A DNA stretch of 64,000 bases from Hyphomicrobiales bacterium (GCA_900468625.1 UBUL01000019.1:186001-250000); one strand, 5' to 3'; shown: positions 1 through 8,876, counted from the stretch's first letter. The notes: a model not told the origin generated them from the letters alone. Translations and numbers: made by a program.

Positions 1-759
1 CCGGTTGTTGAAGACGCCGCCTGCGCGACGGGAAGCGAAATCCTCTGGGACGGGCGTTGGGAGAAGATCGGCAAACCGCATGGCGATATTGCCTGCTTCT
101 CCTTCCACCCCCGGAAGGTCGTCACCACAGGTGATGGCGGCATGTTGACCACTGCCAATCCCGAATATGACCGAAAATTCCGGCTATGGCGCCAGCATGG
201 CATGAGCGTCACCGATGCAGTCCGCCACGGTTCGAAACAGGTGATCTTCGAGAACTATGATGAATTGGGTTACAACTATCGTATGACCGATCTTCAGGCG
301 GCGGTCGGACGGGTGCAGTTGCGGCGGCTGCCGGACCTAATTGTGCAGCGAAGGCGGCTTGCGGAACAGTATTGCGAGCTGCTTTCCACCATCACCGGGC
401 TAGCGTTGCCGATCGAGCCTTGTTGGGCTCGCAGTAACTGGCAGAGCTTTTGTGTGAGATTGCCTGATACGGTCGATCAGCGGACAGTCATGCAGGCGCT
501 GCTCGATAAGGGGATCTCGACCCGGCGCGGTGTGATGAACATTCATCTCGAGAAAGCCTATTCCAGCCCAAGCTTCCATCGTGCCGACAAGAACTTGGTT
601 CGAAGCGTATCGGCACAGCGGCAAACGATAATTCTGCCGCTTTTTGTTCAGATGACGGACCTCGACATCATCAGGGTTGTTGAGGAACTGCGCGGATCCT
701 TTGCTGGAGCCGCGACCCCGGATGCGATTGAAAGCGATCGGAACATCGCTCTTGCGTGA
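1..759 (+). CDS. DegT/DnrJ/EryC1/StrS-family aminotransferase, C-terminal part (cut by left edge)
   Basis: This is a PLP-dependent sugar aminotransferase of the kind that transfers an amino group to a nucleotide-linked keto-sugar for surface polysaccharide synthesis. The frame is open from base 1 with no start, so the N-terminus lies outside the window; 252 residues are visible. The VVEDAAC stretch holds the aspartate that contacts the cofactor ring nitrogen, and SFHPRKVVTTGDGG holds the PLP-binding lysine (visible residue 39). NYRMTDLQAAVGRVQL is typical of the family. It converges on the flippase gene, 41 bases from that gene's stop. The family is secure; the exact sugar substrate cannot be read from sequence. 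Confidence 0.9.
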   Translation, partial: PVVEDAACATGSEILWDGRWEKIGKPHGDIACFSFHPRKVVTTGDGGMLTTANPEYDRKFRLWRQHGMSVTDAVRHGSKQVIFENYDELGYNYRMTDLQAAVGRVQLRRLPDLIVQRRRLAEQYCELLSTITGLALPIEPCWARSNWQSFCVRLPDTVDQRTVMQALLDKGISTRRGVMNIHLEKAYSSPSFHRADKNLVRSVSAQRQTIILPLFVQMTDLDIIRVVEELRGSFAGAATPDAIESDRNIALA

Positions 760-800
760 TGGAGCACTTGCATGCTGCAGGGCTCGACGCACATCATTTT

Positions 801-2303
801 TCACGCGGACTTCGTGATCCATCCCTTGATAAATGCAGGCACTGACTCGAGCGGAAGCAGTTCGACCAACATGCGCAGCGAGTACAGCCCGCTAAGAGCC
901 ACAGCGACGAAGCCAATCACCATCGCCGACCACGGCGGCAAGACCAAGAAGGCCGAAAACACCAATCCTGATGCTGGCAGGAAAAGCAGCGTGTGCCTAC
1001 GATTGGCCACGGACCAGCGGAAGCCGGTAAGCCGCCGCACGATCACGTAAATCAGGATACCGTGCCAGATATAGAGGCCGAAAAATGCCATGCCGGCTCC
1101 TGGCGCGCCGAGCTTCGATACGAAGAGCCAGGCCAGCCCCACATGCACCAGCGTCGCCGCTACCTCCGTCAAGAAGAAAATAGTCTGCGCACCCTTCGCC
1201 ACGACGATGAAACCCATCGGCCACGCGACGATCCTGAGCATCATTCCCAGGCATATCCAGCGCAGAAGTTCCACGGCTCCATGAAACTCCGCGGAATAGA
1301 ACAAACTCATCATGAGCGGCGCCAGTGTCAACGTGGCAAGCAGACCGGGGCCGGCGAGCAGTATGCTAATTTCTGTCTGCTCATTGACCAGCCGGTTGCA
1401 TTCGGCATGGTTGTCTGCGGTCGCAGTCAAGCGCGGATAGAAGTCAGTTCCCATCGCCTGCAAAATGAAGCCTGCGTAGAGACCGCCAAGCCCCCAGGCC
1501 GCCTGATATAATCCCGCGGCTGTAGCGCCCCCTTCCTTGAGCATAATGAGCCGGATCGCATAGGCTGCGCCAAAAGTCAGCAGCCCGCTTGCCATGAAGA
1601 CGATGCCAAGCCTGAACAACATGTTGCCTTCTCGGCTAAACTGGCGCATCGACATTGGAGGCGGGTTTGCGCCTATCCGTCTGCTGTACCACCAGGTGGA
1701 AAGGGTTGTGACTGCCGCTACCGCCACGACGGAAGGTGCGATGGCGTGTGCGCCGAAAAGGTAGATCAGCGGGACACTGATCAAGGTGCCGAAAAAACCT
1801 GCGAGCACGTTGATGCGTGCAAGATTTGCAATGCCCCGCAATCCCTGAATCAAAGCAGTCTGCCCAGACGACACCACGCGGAAAAATACACCAAGGGAGA
1901 GCAGTGCAATGCCGCCGGCATGCTGATAGTCGCCGAAGGTAAAATTCGAGACCGGAAATGCCAGCGCGGCCAGGAAGAGTGCGCCAAACAAGCCGAGCAC
2001 GATTGATATGCGTCTGAGTACTTTTGCCGACTGTGCGATCCTTGCTGCGTCATCGGTGCTGGCGGCCTCGGCGACCTGGCGCACTCCGCTGCCTCCCAAT
2101 CCTAGGCCCGCTGCCGTTTGCGCGATATCGACGATTGACCCATAGAGGCCGACAAGCCCCACACCCTCCGGTCCGAGCAGAACGGCCAGGGCTTTGTTGC
2201 GAATGATGCTAAGGGCAACATTCACGAGCGAGGAGCCGCCCATCAGCATCGTCGACCTTAGGATCTGGGTATAAGTCTGGCCGCTCGGTGGGATTGTGCG
2301 CAA
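801..2303 (-). CDS. Wzx-type polysaccharide flippase (MOP superfamily)
   Basis: A 500-residue integral membrane protein with about 12 to 14 hydrophobic segments, matching O-antigen/exopolysaccharide translocases that flip undecaprenyl-linked repeat units across the inner membrane. The N-terminal GGSSLVNVALSIIRNKALAV segment and the repeated hydrophobic blocks fit the Polysacc_synt family. The longest frame begins with TTG at 2303; the next candidate is ATG at 2249, which would still keep the first membrane helix. It lies downstream of the export-protein gene on the same strand (205-base gap) and next to an amino-sugar transaminase, which supports a polysaccharide role. The start is uncertain. 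Confidence 0.87.
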   Translation of the reverse strand: MRTIPPSGQTYTQILRSTMLMGGSSLVNVALSIIRNKALAVLLGPEGVGLVGLYGSIVDIAQTAAGLGLGGSGVRQVAEAASTDDAARIAQSAKVLRRISIVLGLFGALFLAALAFPVSNFTFGDYQHAGGIALLSLGVFFRVVSSGQTALIQGLRGIANLARINVLAGFFGTLISVPLIYLFGAHAIAPSVVAVAAVTTLSTWWYSRRIGANPPPMSMRQFSREGNMLFRLGIVFMASGLLTFGAAYAIRLIMLKEGGATAAGLYQAAWGLGGLYAGFILQAMGTDFYPRLTATADNHAECNRLVNEQTEISILLAGPGLLATLTLAPLMMSLFYSAEFHGAVELLRWICLGMMLRIVAWPMGFIVVAKGAQTIFFLTEVAATLVHVGLAWLFVSKLGAPGAGMAFFGLYIWHGILIYVIVRRLTGFRWSVANRRHTLLFLPASGLVFSAFLVLPPWSAMVIGFVAVALSGLYSLRMLVELLPLESVPAFIKGWITKSA

Positions 2304-2508
2304 AGTCGTCAGATGCCTCTGGCCATTTGTGGTGCGGGGCTGGATCTCCGGTGCCCAATGAAATTCGGCTTTGCCGACTTATCCTGATTGCTTGAGGATT
2401 TGCCTTTGACCCAGCCCAAGTGGACGGCCGCTTGCACGATGAGCTTGCCTGTGGCGCGCAAGAAGCCGGCCGACAAAAGGCTTAACTGCAACATTTCCTT
2501 TTCGCAGG

Positions 2509-3825
2509 TCATTGGCCTGACCTTTTGGCGAGCGTTTCGGGATCCGACGAGAAATCAAAGGCCGCCTCAGACGTGGTGTCTGAAATGTGGTGCTGAACAA
2601 CTCTCACGACGTCACCCGGCACCAACGCGGTTGTCTCAGAGGCTTCGAACTGCTGGATCTGTCCTTCACTTCGCCGGCTTACGGTAAAAGTGAGCGGGAG
2701 TTCTTCGCCCCGATTTCTTGCGCCGCCGCCGCTCGCGACGTCATCGACGAGCAGCTTTTGCGTCATCTCACGCTTCATTTTGAGCTGATCAAGATTTGCC
2801 CGTTCCGACTGCGCTTCGGCAGCGACTTCGCTCCGTCGCGTGTCGGACAGTCCCTCGAGGTTCCGCGTTGTCTCGCTGATTGCCTGGCGGCCCCGCATGA
2901 CGGCGGTGACGAGGTCAAGCTTATCGGAGCGGTAGGTCGTAAGCAACCGTTCCAGGTCCAGTTGGCGCGACGAGAGCGCGAGGCCCTTCTCGACCAGGCT
3001 CTTAACGCTGCCCAGTTGCTCCTCGACCGATTTGATGTTGTCATCTGCACCTGTCAGCTTTTCCGCCAGCGTTGAGATCTCCGTGTTCAAAAGATCACGC
3101 AACTCCGTAAGCGCCTTTGACTGCCTGTCCAGCGCATTTGCGCGAGCTTGAAAGATAACCCGTTCCTCGTTTTCGATCCCCGTGACATATTGCTGGTCGA
3201 TACCGGACGGCTGGTCGAACGTTATCTCCTTGGCCCCATCCATCTCCGCTTCGAGTCGCGATAACTTCGCGGCGCTGCGCAGGATCGAGTGATCGATTTC
3301 TCGCAATTCGCCTGCCAGTCTGATCGACTGCGTTTGCGGTTGACTTTTGTCACGGAACGGGCCGCCGCTCATTGCAAGGGATTGCAGGACGGTGAGTCCG
3401 GGACGGAATTTGTACTCGCCAGGCGTGGTTACGTCTCCCACGACATAAATTGGCGGATATTCGAGAATTTCGATGGTGACTGCGGGGGGCTGAACCAACC
3501 CGATCTTTTCCTGCAGACGCCTGGCAATCTCGCTTGTGACACTGGCGCTATCGCGGTTGACGACGGGAAGGGAGCCAAGAAAGGGCAAAAAGACGGCACC
3601 GTCATCCGAGACCGTATACTCGCCGCCAAGCGCATCCCACCGTTCATACTGGCCTTTGGACTGAATCCATTGGACAACTGTCAGACGGATTCTAGTCTGC
3701 GAAACAAAAGGACCGCCATCGGCGAGAGCCGGCGACGCTGCTCCGGACAGAAAGGCGAGGACACCGATGACGGACGTCGCGCGAAAGAACAAGTGAGATG
3801 CACGATGCGATAGCTTGATGTACAT
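2509..3825 (-). CDS. Polysaccharide export protein, ExoF/Wza-like
   Basis: A periplasmic or outer-membrane-associated export component of 438 residues. I chose the ATG at 3825 because it begins with a clear signal peptide (a basic start MYIKLSHRASH, a hydrophobic core, then SPALADGG); the frame runs open further upstream to 4107, but that part looks non-coding. A Poly_export domain follows at about residues 45-130 (TVVQWIQSKGQYERW, GEYTVSDDGAVFLPFLGSLPV), then an SLBB-like part (PPIYVVGDVTTPGEYKFRPG) and a long coiled coil at about 210-370. The length is close to rhizobial ExoF (about 420). An AAGGAGG lies about 15 bases upstream of the chosen start. Confidence 0.85.
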   Translation of the reverse strand: MYIKLSHRASHLFFRATSVIGVLAFLSGAASPALADGGPFVSQTRIRLTVVQWIQSKGQYERWDALGGEYTVSDDGAVFLPFLGSLPVVNRDSASVTSEIARRLQEKIGLVQPPAVTIEILEYPPIYVVGDVTTPGEYKFRPGLTVLQSLAMSGGPFRDKSQPQTQSIRLAGELREIDHSILRSAAKLSRLEAEMDGAKEITFDQPSGIDQQYVTGIENEERVIFQARANALDRQSKALTELRDLLNTEISTLAEKLTGADDNIKSVEEQLGSVKSLVEKGLALSSRQLDLERLLTTYRSDKLDLVTAVMRGRQAISETTRNLEGLSDTRRSEVAAEAQSERANLDQLKMKREMTQKLLVDDVASGGGARNRGEELPLTFTVSRRSEGQIQQFEASETTALVPGDVVRVVQHHISDTTSEAAFDFSSDPETLAKRSGQ

Positions 3826-4392
3826 GTCCCGCCTGCGATGCCTCCTTGAAAGGACGCTGTTCCATGCCCGGGGCGCTGCGAACGCCGGACGTGAAGCCCA
3901 AGGTCGCAATGTCAGTATGCAGTCTGGCGAAGGCTTGAGGAAGGTGGAGGTCGTTTGCTTTGCCTCATCATTAGTGATGAGGCAGGGGAAGGTGCTTAAG
4001 CCTAAGCTGAGCGGGAACATGTCTTCGCCGCGATACACAGCAGCCGCTGCTAAGATCAGGAAGCGACACGCGCAGAAGTAGCCTTTCGCGGCAAGACGAA
4101 ATATCACCGTTTAGCGGACCTAAGACGCCAGAGGGGAGCGGTCGGAACGTATTCACAGTCGGCAAGGCCATTGAACTGCTTCGGTAGTGATGTCCAGCGT
4201 GGGCCGCCGTCTTCGATCTATGCTCGTTCGGGAACTGGAGGTGAGGGAGTATTACATGTGAATGATAGATTAAGTGTAAGCGCGAATTTCTCCGCACCTT
4301 CTTTCGTTGAGTGAGCTTTGGCATGAGAAGCTATGCGGGAAAGCGGCTCGGTGGCGCCATCGTCGTGCGATCAACCCGAAGGATAGCCTGCC
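3826..4392. other. Intergenic region upstream of the export gene
   Basis: 567 bases without a convincing gene. It holds the 5' region of the leftward polysaccharide export gene and a perfect 10-bp inverted repeat at 3961-3984. No other structure was recognised. Confidence 0.5.
3961..3984. promoter_or_regulatory. Perfect 10-bp inverted repeat with a 4-base loop
   Basis: Arms TGCCTCATCA (3961-3970) and TGATGAGGCA (3975-3984) are exact reverse complements around TTAG. The site lies about 136 bases upstream of the ExoF-like start codon. It could be an operator for a dimeric regulator or a leader-RNA hairpin. No T-run follows on either strand, so a terminator is unlikely. Confidence 0.5.
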
Positions 4393-4955
4393 ATGTCCAA
4401 AGTCGAAGATCTCAGCCGATCAATTACTGTTTTAGATCAAGCGCGCACTGTGCGCATCGTTATAGAGATGGGTCAGACTAGCTGGCTGGTGGCCGGAATG
4501 CTTCCCGGCATATAGCGGCATCCCCTCCAGAAACTCGATCCCGATCCGAATGCTTTGCTCGACCTAATCACGCGTTGGCGGTCGGAGGCTGAGGCTTCTG
4601 GGATGCCGATGGAGCGGGTCACGCTGGCCTTCGAGGCTGGGCTTGATGGCTTCTGGCTGGCCCGGTGGCTGGAGACGCGAGGCGTAGAAGCTCACGTCAT
4701 CCATTCGACCAGCGTCGCCGTGAACCGTGAACCGTGAACATCGACGGGCGAAAACTGACAGGCTAGACACGGCCATGCTGATGCACGTGTTCCTCGGCTG
4801 GCTGCGTGGCGAGCGTGGGCACCGCGGTATGGTGGCGATCCCATCACTGGCGGAAGAGGACGCCAAGCGGCCGAGCCGCGAGCGGGAGAAGCTGGTCAGC
4901 GAGAAAACGCGGATAATCAATCGCATGAAAGGGGCGCTGGCTCGGCTCGGTCCCA
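4393..4955 (+). pseudogene. IS110-family transposase remnant (stop, frameshift, 3' truncation)
   Basis: The frame beginning at ATG 4393 reads as the N-terminal DEDD region of an IS110-type transposase (SSWLVAG-like start, VTLAFEAGLDGFWLARWL, then EHRRAKTDRLDT, and finally TRIINRMKGALARLG). It is broken in three ways: an in-frame TAG at 4513-4515, a frameshift at a 7-bp tandem duplication (GTGAACC at 4720-4726 and 4727-4733), and loss of similarity after about 4955 with the whole Tnp_20 domain missing. It cannot encode an active transposase. Rejoining frame 1 to frame 2 by removing one 7-bp copy restores the expected VNREHRRAKTDRLD reading. Confidence 0.85.
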
Positions 4956-5077
4956 GAATTGCGACGTTAACTAATTCGCCCTTTTTCAAGGACAAACACC
5001 TTGTACGTTCGAGCTATGCCTTGAAGGTACAGCCACGAGCTGATGGAACTGAGGCATTCGCGCTATTTTGTTGCTGT

Positions 5078-5347
5078 TCAGTGCAGATTGGACGAGGCAG
5101 CGGCAAAGCCATCAAGCTCGAGGATTACGCCTTCCGGTGCCAGGCAGATGTCCGTCGGATTGTGATTGCATTCTTCTGCTGCGAAGTGCAGGGCGGCTGC
5201 TTCGTTGCGGAACAGGCCGCCAACGAGGCCTTGCCGGTCCTGAACGATCCAGCTGCCGCGGTGGTCGCGACCAATGATGAAGCGAGCCGAGGCCGGAGCG
5301 AGCGGGCTGTGGGCCACGCGGCGGGGAAGATGTTGTGCGTTTGCCAT
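5078..5347 (-). CDS. Small hypothetical protein, rhizobial type
   Basis: An 89-residue soluble protein with a basic N-terminus (MANAQHLPRRVAHSPLAPAS), a motif resembling a short beta-rich domain (FIIGRDHRGSWIVQDRQGLVGG) and a RNEAALHFA-like helix. I recall similar short unnamed proteins in Rhizobium genomes but know no function. AGAGGAAATAAC just before ATG 5347 is a good ribosome binding site. It lies 31 bases after another small gene on the same strand, so the two are probably cotranscribed. Confidence 0.6.
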   Translation of the reverse strand: MANAQHLPRRVAHSPLAPASARFIIGRDHRGSWIVQDRQGLVGGLFRNEAAALHFAAEECNHNPTDICLAPEGVILELDGFAAASSNLH

Positions 5348-5378
5348 GTTATTTCCTCTTTGATCTCTTCGGTTTCAC

Positions 5379-5576
5379 TCAGTGTCCGGTCAGATACAGC
5401 GCGATCTGCAGGGCGGCGGCGATCAGGAGGACAAGTCCGAGGCGCGGAGCGACGGCGCGAATCCCATTCAGCAATGCGTCCGAGGAGAAGTGCCGCTCGT
5501 TGCGTGCAAATGCAGTGGCGCGAGGGCGTTGGAGGGGGTCGGCCGAAAGGCCGACATGCCTATTGCGTGACATCAT
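5379..5576 (-). CDS. Small single-pass membrane protein
   Basis: A 65-residue protein. The ATG at 5576 is preceded by GAAAGGAATT, a good ribosome binding site, so I prefer it to the longer frame from 5621. The N-terminal half is basic and polar; the C-terminal half has one membrane helix (LGLVLLIAAALQIALYLTG). It is the first gene of a two-gene leftward unit with the 89-residue protein. Function unknown. Confidence 0.55.
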   Translation of the reverse strand: MMSRNRHVGLSADPLQRPRATAFARNERHFSSDALLNGIRAVAPRLGLVLLIAAALQIALYLTGH

Positions 5577-5718
5577 AATTCCTTTCAGTGTCACCAGCAC
5601 CATGGGATCCGATAAGACCATTCCCGGTGCTACGCTGCTGAATCTATGAGGGAGTTGCTAGGTTTTCCATTTGTCCGAAACGACAAAAATATAAAACTCT
5701 CATATAGATAAGGTGATT

Positions 5719-6660
5719 TCACAACCCGAGGCGATAGGCACGAAGCAAGGCAAACCGGCCGCTGCCATCGAGCTGAAACGGCGCAATTGCCGTCTGGATG
5801 GCCGCGGCTGTCTCGGCGCCGACACCGACTAATGGCAGGCGAACCCCCGCCTCGAGATCTCTTGCCAGTGACAGGGCATACTTGACCGTCGCCGGCCCGC
5901 TGTCGCGGGCGAGTGCGTTGAACAATGGCTGCAAGCGTTCGTTGATGGATTGTGCCGGGCCGATGTTGCCGCACGCAGCCGAATGCTGCATGGATTGAAA
6001 AAGCCGCGGAACGATATTGGCGGCGCCAGAGAAGCAGCCATGACCACCTGCGGCCGTGAAGCCGAGCGCGCTGGCGTCATTCGAGGTAAACAGCCCAAAT
6101 CGCTCCGGCAAAAAGAGCCGCCAGAGGTGGACGCGCGAGATGTCGCAGCCGCCGTCGGCGATCCCAATAATCCCTTGAATTTCGGCAAGCCGGGCGACGG
6201 TTGCTGGAGCGAGATCGACGCCTGTATGCGCTGGCTGGTTGTGAATGATGATGGGCAGTTCGGTCTGCGCCGCCAGCTGCTCGAAATGGTGGACGATCCC
6301 TTTTTGCGTCGGCTTGGAATAATAGGGTACCGTTACCAAGGCTGCATCGGCGCCAAGGCGCCCCGCCTGAATCGTTTCCTTTATGGTCGTCGCCGTGTCG
6401 TTGGTTCCGGTCGCGACGATGACGGGCACCTTGTCTTCCGAAAGCTCGATGCAGATTTCGATGGCACGAATGCGTTCGGCCTCGGTCAGCGTCGGGCCTT
6501 CGCCAATCAGCGAACAAACGAGAAGCCCATCGGCTCCGCTTGCCAGCTGCCACTCGATATGGGCCATCATGTCGACGCCATCGAAAACTCCGTCGCGAAA
6601 AGGCGTGATGAGGGCGGTGATCGCACCGCCGATGCGCCTTCGAAAAGTCGGTCTACTCAT
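5719..6660 (-). CDS. DapA-like (dihydrodipicolinate synthase/NAL superfamily) protein without the catalytic lysine
   Basis: A 313-residue TIM-barrel protein of the DapA/N-acetylneuraminate lyase superfamily. Family marks include GGAITALITPFRDGVFD at the N-terminus, GEGPTLTEAER (about 54-63) and VPYYSKP with the conserved tyrosine (about 113). The position that carries the Schiff-base lysine in the usual GIKEAxGD motif reads GIADGGCD, giving Ala168. The GTTGE motif reads SLIGE, and the substrate-binding arginine loop reads HNQPAHTG. Canonical lysine-dependent aldolase or dehydratase chemistry is therefore doubtful. It overlaps the upstream IS-rich context but is intact and ATG-started. Its role may be binding, an altered reaction, or none. 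Confidence 0.85.
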   Translation of the reverse strand: MSRPTFRRRIGGAITALITPFRDGVFDGVDMMAHIEWQLASGADGLLVCSLIGEGPTLTEAERIRAIEICIELSEDKVPVIVATGTNDTATTIKETIQAGRLGADAALVTVPYYSKPTQKGIVHHFEQLAAQTELPIIIHNQPAHTGVDLAPATVARLAEIQGIIGIADGGCDISRVHLWRLFLPERFGLFTSNDASALGFTAAGGHGCFSGAANIVPRLFQSMQHSAACGNIGPAQSINERLQPLFNALARDSGPATVKYALSLARDLEAGVRLPLVGVGAETAAAIQTAIAPFQLDGSGRFALLRAYRLGL

Positions 6661-6672
6661 CCCTGCGAAATC

Positions 6673-6915
6673 TCAGAGGTAGTGCAGCACGATGTAAAGC
6701 TCGAGGGCGCCGAGCAGCAGCCCGAAGGCGAACATGGCATGAAAGGTGCGCTTTTCCCGGACCTGGGGCGAGTGCGGCGCGCGCTTGCGTGATCTTTTCG
6801 TTGCTGCAGCCGCTGCCGCAACACGATGATGCTTCTCGTCGCTGTTATGAACGAGGACGCGGATGGATCCCGTGAGGTTGGGGGCGTGCATGTCAAGCAT
6901 CGGATCGATCTCCAT
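6673..6915 (-). CDS. Small C-terminally anchored membrane protein
   Basis: An 80-residue hypothetical protein. ATG 6915 is chosen because GGAGGAAT precedes it directly. It has a polar, alanine- and arginine-rich middle and one C-terminal membrane helix (AMFAFGLLLGALELYIVLHYL). It ends 12 bases before the DapA-like start on the same strand, so the two may form an operon. No recognised family. Confidence 0.55.
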   Translation of the reverse strand: MEIDPMLDMHAPNLTGSIRVLVHNSDEKHHRVAAAAAATKRSRKRAPHSPQVREKRTFHAMFAFGLLLGALELYIVLHYL

Positions 6916-7226
6916 ATTCCTCCGCAACCGTAACGCAGGCTCCAATAGGGAATCCATTCTGGGCCAAGGACGAAGACGTAAGTAAAATATAAAGAACCGA
7001 CTTGCTCGGAATTCCGCCGGAAACTGGCCGATGGACCGCTGCCGGGGGATCGAAAAGCTATCTGGCGTAGTCGACTGTCACCCTGTCCACCAGCCATCCA
7101 CCGGGTATCTGCATGGCAGTGTAAGGTAAGACCGTCGTCTTCGTGGCTGAGGTGGCTCGCCCTACACTGGTCTTCCGAGGGTTGCTCGGACAGGCCGAGC
7201 CGATCCCCATCACAGGAGGACGAGCC
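6916..7226. other. Intergenic region with the left flank of an IS110-type element
   Basis: 311 bases between the 80-residue protein gene and the transposase. It must hold the promoter of the leftward pair and the left end of the insertion sequence. I could not fix the element boundary because IS110-type elements often lack terminal inverted repeats. Confidence 0.4.
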
Positions 7227-8342
7227 GTGGAGGATTATAGAGAAGCTTTTGTCGGAATCGATGTTGCTAAGCTGAAGAATGCAATTGCGATTGCTGAATC
7301 TGGCCGAAACGGAGAGATCCGTTATGTCGGCGAGGTTGAGGCATCGGATGCCAGCATGCGTCGCATTATCCAGCGTATAGCCGCAAAGTTTGATCACGTG
7401 CATTTCTGCTACGAGGCCGGTCCGACGGGATACGGCCTGCATCGGCTGATCCGGTCGCTCGGCAATGAATGTGTGGTTGTTGCTCCACCGTTGATTCCAA
7501 GGAAACCGGGCGACAGGGTGAAGACGAACAGTCGAGATGCGCTTGCGCTCGCCCGGCTATTGAGGGCCGGCGAGCTCACGGCGGTGTGGGTGCCCGATGA
7601 GGGCCATGAAGCCATGCGTGACCTCGTTCGCGCCCGCGCCGCTGCTGTCGAGACATTACGGGTTCACCGGCAGCAGATAAGTGCCTTCATGCTCAAACAT
7701 GGCCGTGTCTACCCACCCAAGAAAGGCTGGACAATGCGATACCTGCGCTGGCTGCAAGAGCAACAATTCGATCATCCGGCACATCAGATCGCACTACAGG
7801 AAATGGTCGAGGCGGTTCGTGTCTCGAAAGAGCGCGTCGAGCGGTTGGAGAAAGTCATTGAGGAATTCATCCCGAATTGGTCTCTGGCACCGATCGTTCG
7901 AGCACTGCAGGCGCTACGAGGGGTCGATCTGATCGTCGCGGTCACCTTCACCACGGAGATTGGTGATGTCACTCGCTTTGAAAGCCCGCGCCAATTGATG
8001 GGTTATCTCGGTCTCGTACCTGGTGAGCGGTCGAACGGAGAGACAACGAAGAGGGGCGGAATCACCAAAGCTGGGAACAGCCGTGTCCGGACGCTCCTTG
8101 TTGAAAGCGCCTGGACCTATCGCTTCCCACCACGAATTGGTGCGAAAAAACTTTATAAGCTGGAGAATGTGCCACCGCCGGTTCGTGAGATGGCATGGAA
8201 GGCGCAAACCCGGCTGACTGCGCGCTATCGCCTGCTGACCTTGAGAGGAAAGAAAACTACCGTAGTTTGCACAGCGATTGCACGGGAGCTCGCGGGCTTC
8301 ATGTGGGCGGTTGCGAAAGAGGCAAAACCATCCGGAGTGTAG
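7227..8342 (+). CDS. IS110-family transposase, apparently intact
   Basis: A 371-residue DEDD-type transposase. The N-terminal domain carries FVGIDVAK (first Asp), YEAGPTGYGLHR (Glu) and KTNSRDALALARLL (Asp). The C-terminal Tnp_20 domain carries IVRALQALRGVDLIVAVT and the serine-containing KAGNSRVRTLLVE region. I chose GTG 7227 because AGGAGGA sits 6 bases upstream; the frame is open 28 codons further upstream. It has no stop or frameshift, unlike the related remnant near 4.4 kb. Confidence 0.9.
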   Translation: MEDYREAFVGIDVAKLKNAIAIAESGRNGEIRYVGEVEASDASMRRIIQRIAAKFDHVHFCYEAGPTGYGLHRLIRSLGNECVVVAPPLIPRKPGDRVKTNSRDALALARLLRAGELTAVWVPDEGHEAMRDLVRARAAAVETLRVHRQQISAFMLKHGRVYPPKKGWTMRYLRWLQEQQFDHPAHQIALQEMVEAVRVSKERVERLEKVIEEFIPNWSLAPIVRALQALRGVDLIVAVTFTTEIGDVTRFESPRQLMGYLGLVPGERSNGETTKRGGITKAGNSRVRTLLVESAWTYRFPPRIGAKKLYKLENVPPPVREMAWKAQTRLTARYRLLTLRGKKTTVVCTAIARELAGFMWAVAKEAKPSGV

Positions 8343-8657
8343 CCATAGCCTGAATTACTCGCGCATTGGCGGGGGCGGGACAACGGCAGGGGAATTTCCG
8401 TCGCGCGCTTTGTGGCCGGCACGACCGGCGCCCGCAGTAAGACAGGAACAGCCCCGGACGCAAAATCGGGAATGCGGTAACCAACCCGCGTATCAGAGCT
8501 TGATCACCGACGTCTATCAGTTCCGCCTTCACCAGTGCGCGATTATCATGATCTGCCGATCATTTGAGCGGTCGGTTCCTCGCGTCCAAAGCATTGACAA
8601 CGGACATCAGAGCGCGCTTTTCAGTGCACGTTGTAAATCGCGTTGAAGGGCGGCACC
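8343..8657. other. Intergenic region between two IS elements
   Basis: 315 bases with no supported gene. It holds the right end of the IS110 element and sequence downstream of the IS66 remnant. No terminal inverted repeat could be matched by eye. Confidence 0.4.
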
Positions 8658-8876
8658 TTATGCTGGCTGGATTTTGAAGTCGAAGGGCAGCAGATCGTCG
8701 ATATCGATATCGATATCGATATCGTCGGGGCGCTGCGGCAGTTCGGTTAGAACATACCGCAGCCATGCGAATGGCTCGACGCCACAGGCCCGGCAGGTCA
8801 GCATCAAGCGGTAGATGACGGCACTGGCTCTGGCCCCCTGGACTGTATCGCTAAAGAGCCAACTCTTTCTTCTCCC
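8658..8876 (-). pseudogene. IS66-family transposase C-terminal remnant
   Basis: The last about 72 codons of an IS66 TnpC: GRRKSWLFSDTVQGARAS matches the family's GRKxWLFAxTxxGAxAS motif, and LLPFDF matches the usual LLPW ending. Everything upstream is missing. A hexanucleotide run, ATATCG x4 at 8701-8724, encodes alternating Asp-Ile just before the terminal motif and is probably slippage within the decaying gene. Confidence 0.75.

Noticed and set aside
4727..5578. A 283-codon open frame on the plus strand
   Set aside because: Only its first part matches the IS110 remnant; the rest runs antisense to two small leftward genes with better ribosome sites and has no recognisable domain.
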